DNA of 5,432 nucleotides, from NCBI GenBank assembly GCA_029256345.1, contig JAQSYC010000124.1, positions 1 through 5,432 of the forward strand, written 5' to 3'. Of the stretch, positions 5,106 to 5,432 are shown piece after piece. Position numbers and translations under genes: made by a program. Numbering within the stretch: the first letter of the stretch is position 1; each line of letters begins with the position of its first letter. The DNA is from Clostridia bacterium. Its GTDB lineage: Bacteria; Bacillota; Clostridia; Lachnospirales; Cellulosilyticaceae. The notes beneath the pieces are model-generated. The model was not told the DNA's origin. It made no database searches and was given only the letters and a program-made list of their open reading frames with translations.

Positions 5106-5133
5106 AGTATATGAAAGTAAGACAAGTTTATGA
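5106..5133 (-). promoter_or_regulatory. Sigma E-type promoter for spoIID
   Basis: TCATAAA (5133-5127) and CATATACT (5113-5106) lie 13 nt apart on the minus strand. They match sigma E KMATATT at 5 of 7 and CATACAMT at 7 of 8 positions; the spacer is one base shorter than the usual 14-15. Transcription would start near 5099 with a leader of about 33 nt. SpoIID is a classic early sigma E gene. The -10 overlaps a short dyad, TATACT-AC-AGTATA (5098-5111). Confidence 0.6.
5118..5127 (+). promoter_or_regulatory. SpoIIID-binding site inside the spoIID promoter
   Basis: TAAGACAAGT matches the SpoIIID consensus WWRRACARNY at all ten positions. It fills the spacer between the candidate -35 and -10 of spoIID, a position where binding would block sigma E polymerase. 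SpoIIID is known to repress spoIID in Bacillus subtilis, and its gene is about 2 kb downstream here. Confidence 0.6.
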
Positions 5134-5134
5134 G

Positions 5135-5432
5135 TTAAAATGGTTCATTATAAAATGGAAAGGCTACAATAATTTGCGTTACCTTCCTGTTCTCATTGTA
5201 GGTAAAGCTAATCTGAGTATTGGTTTTTTTATTGCTCCCATCCACAATATAGTCCTTTACCGCTTTTGTATAACCATAATACGCCTCTGTATCTTCACTA
5301 TCGTCGCTCTGGTAATAACTTACGTGATGGCCTTTTAAGGCCTTCAGCAGTCTATCCGCATAAGCTTTTTTCTCTTGTGTATTTAGGTTTTTATCTATAT
5401 CCCCAGTGAAATAAAGCGTTTCTTTTGGTTTT
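5135..5432 (-). CDS. YwmB-like (TATA-box-binding-fold, DUF1779) protein, C-terminal end
   Basis: An open frame entering from the right edge gives 98 codons and ends at TAA 5137-5135. The start and probably more than half of the protein lie outside the window. The visible part contains LYFTGDIDKNLNTQEKKAYA, then a helix ADRLLKALKGHHVSYYQSDD, the block EAYYGYTKAVKDYIV, and a strand pair ending QISFTYNENRKVTQIIVAFPFYNEPF. This pattern (Y-G-Y-T, then an N-x-Q-I-x-x-Y-N-E strand and a final strand ending in a proline-rich FPF) resembles the C-terminus of YwmB-family proteins, of unknown molecular role, normally secreted or membrane-anchored. In many spore formers ywmB is found just before murA and spoIID, which supports the call; here murA is not between them. 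The coding frame is certain from codon pattern and position; the family call is moderate. Confidence 0.65.
   Translation of the reverse strand, partial: KPKETLYFTGDIDKNLNTQEKKAYADRLLKALKGHHVSYYQSDDSEDTEAYYGYTKAVKDYIVDGSNKKTNTQISFTYNENRKVTQIIVAFPFYNEPF

Noticed and set aside
1..5432. tRNA, rRNA, CRISPR array, insertion sequence or phage gene
   Set aside because: No cloverleaf, spaced direct repeats, transposase frame or terminal inverted repeats were seen; coding is dense and collinear, and the noncoding gaps (largest about 200 nt) hold only the promoters and hairpins listed.

Overview
The window reads as one strand-coherent block of a motile, endospore-forming, AT-rich Firmicute. Every supported gene is on the minus strand. 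The spore proteins are of the Clostridia/Bacilli type, ribosome-binding sites are strong AGGAGG types, and two genes start with TTG. The intergenic regions are AT-rich. A Clostridia member is most likely, but genus and species cannot be fixed from this sequence.

Layout in transcription order (high to low coordinates): the C-terminal end of a YwmB-like protein (5135-5432, start outside the window); spoIID (4149-5066); spoIIQ (3201-4088); a hairpin and a terminator-like inverted repeat; spoIIID (2754-3008) with a possible 13-codon leader ORF overlapping its start; another strong hairpin; mbl (start re-chosen at 2554, giving 333 residues); then flgF/flhO (767-1537) and flgG/flhP (1-755, cut by the window edge about 10-20 residues before its expected end). 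The last three genes are packed tightly: the Shine-Dalgarno of flgF touches the mbl stop, and the flgF stop codon lies inside the Shine-Dalgarno of flgG.

Functionally this is the known sporulation/morphogenesis/flagellar neighbourhood of spore formers. SpoIID digests septal peptidoglycan so that the mother-cell membrane can engulf the forespore. SpoIIQ is the forespore half of the channel/zipper that drives and completes engulfment. SpoIIID is the mother-cell regulator that acts after sigma E. Mbl organises sidewall synthesis, and FlgF/FlgG build the flagellar rod. I do not see a new defence system or mobile element.

The interesting content is regulatory. There is a very good sigma F promoter match 15-16 nt before the spoIIQ ribosome-binding site. 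A sigma E-like promoter lies before spoIID, with a perfect match to the SpoIIID binding consensus between its -35 and -10. A usd-like translationally coupled leader ORF may precede spoIIID. The SpoIIQ LytM domain has lost all its recognisable catalytic residues.
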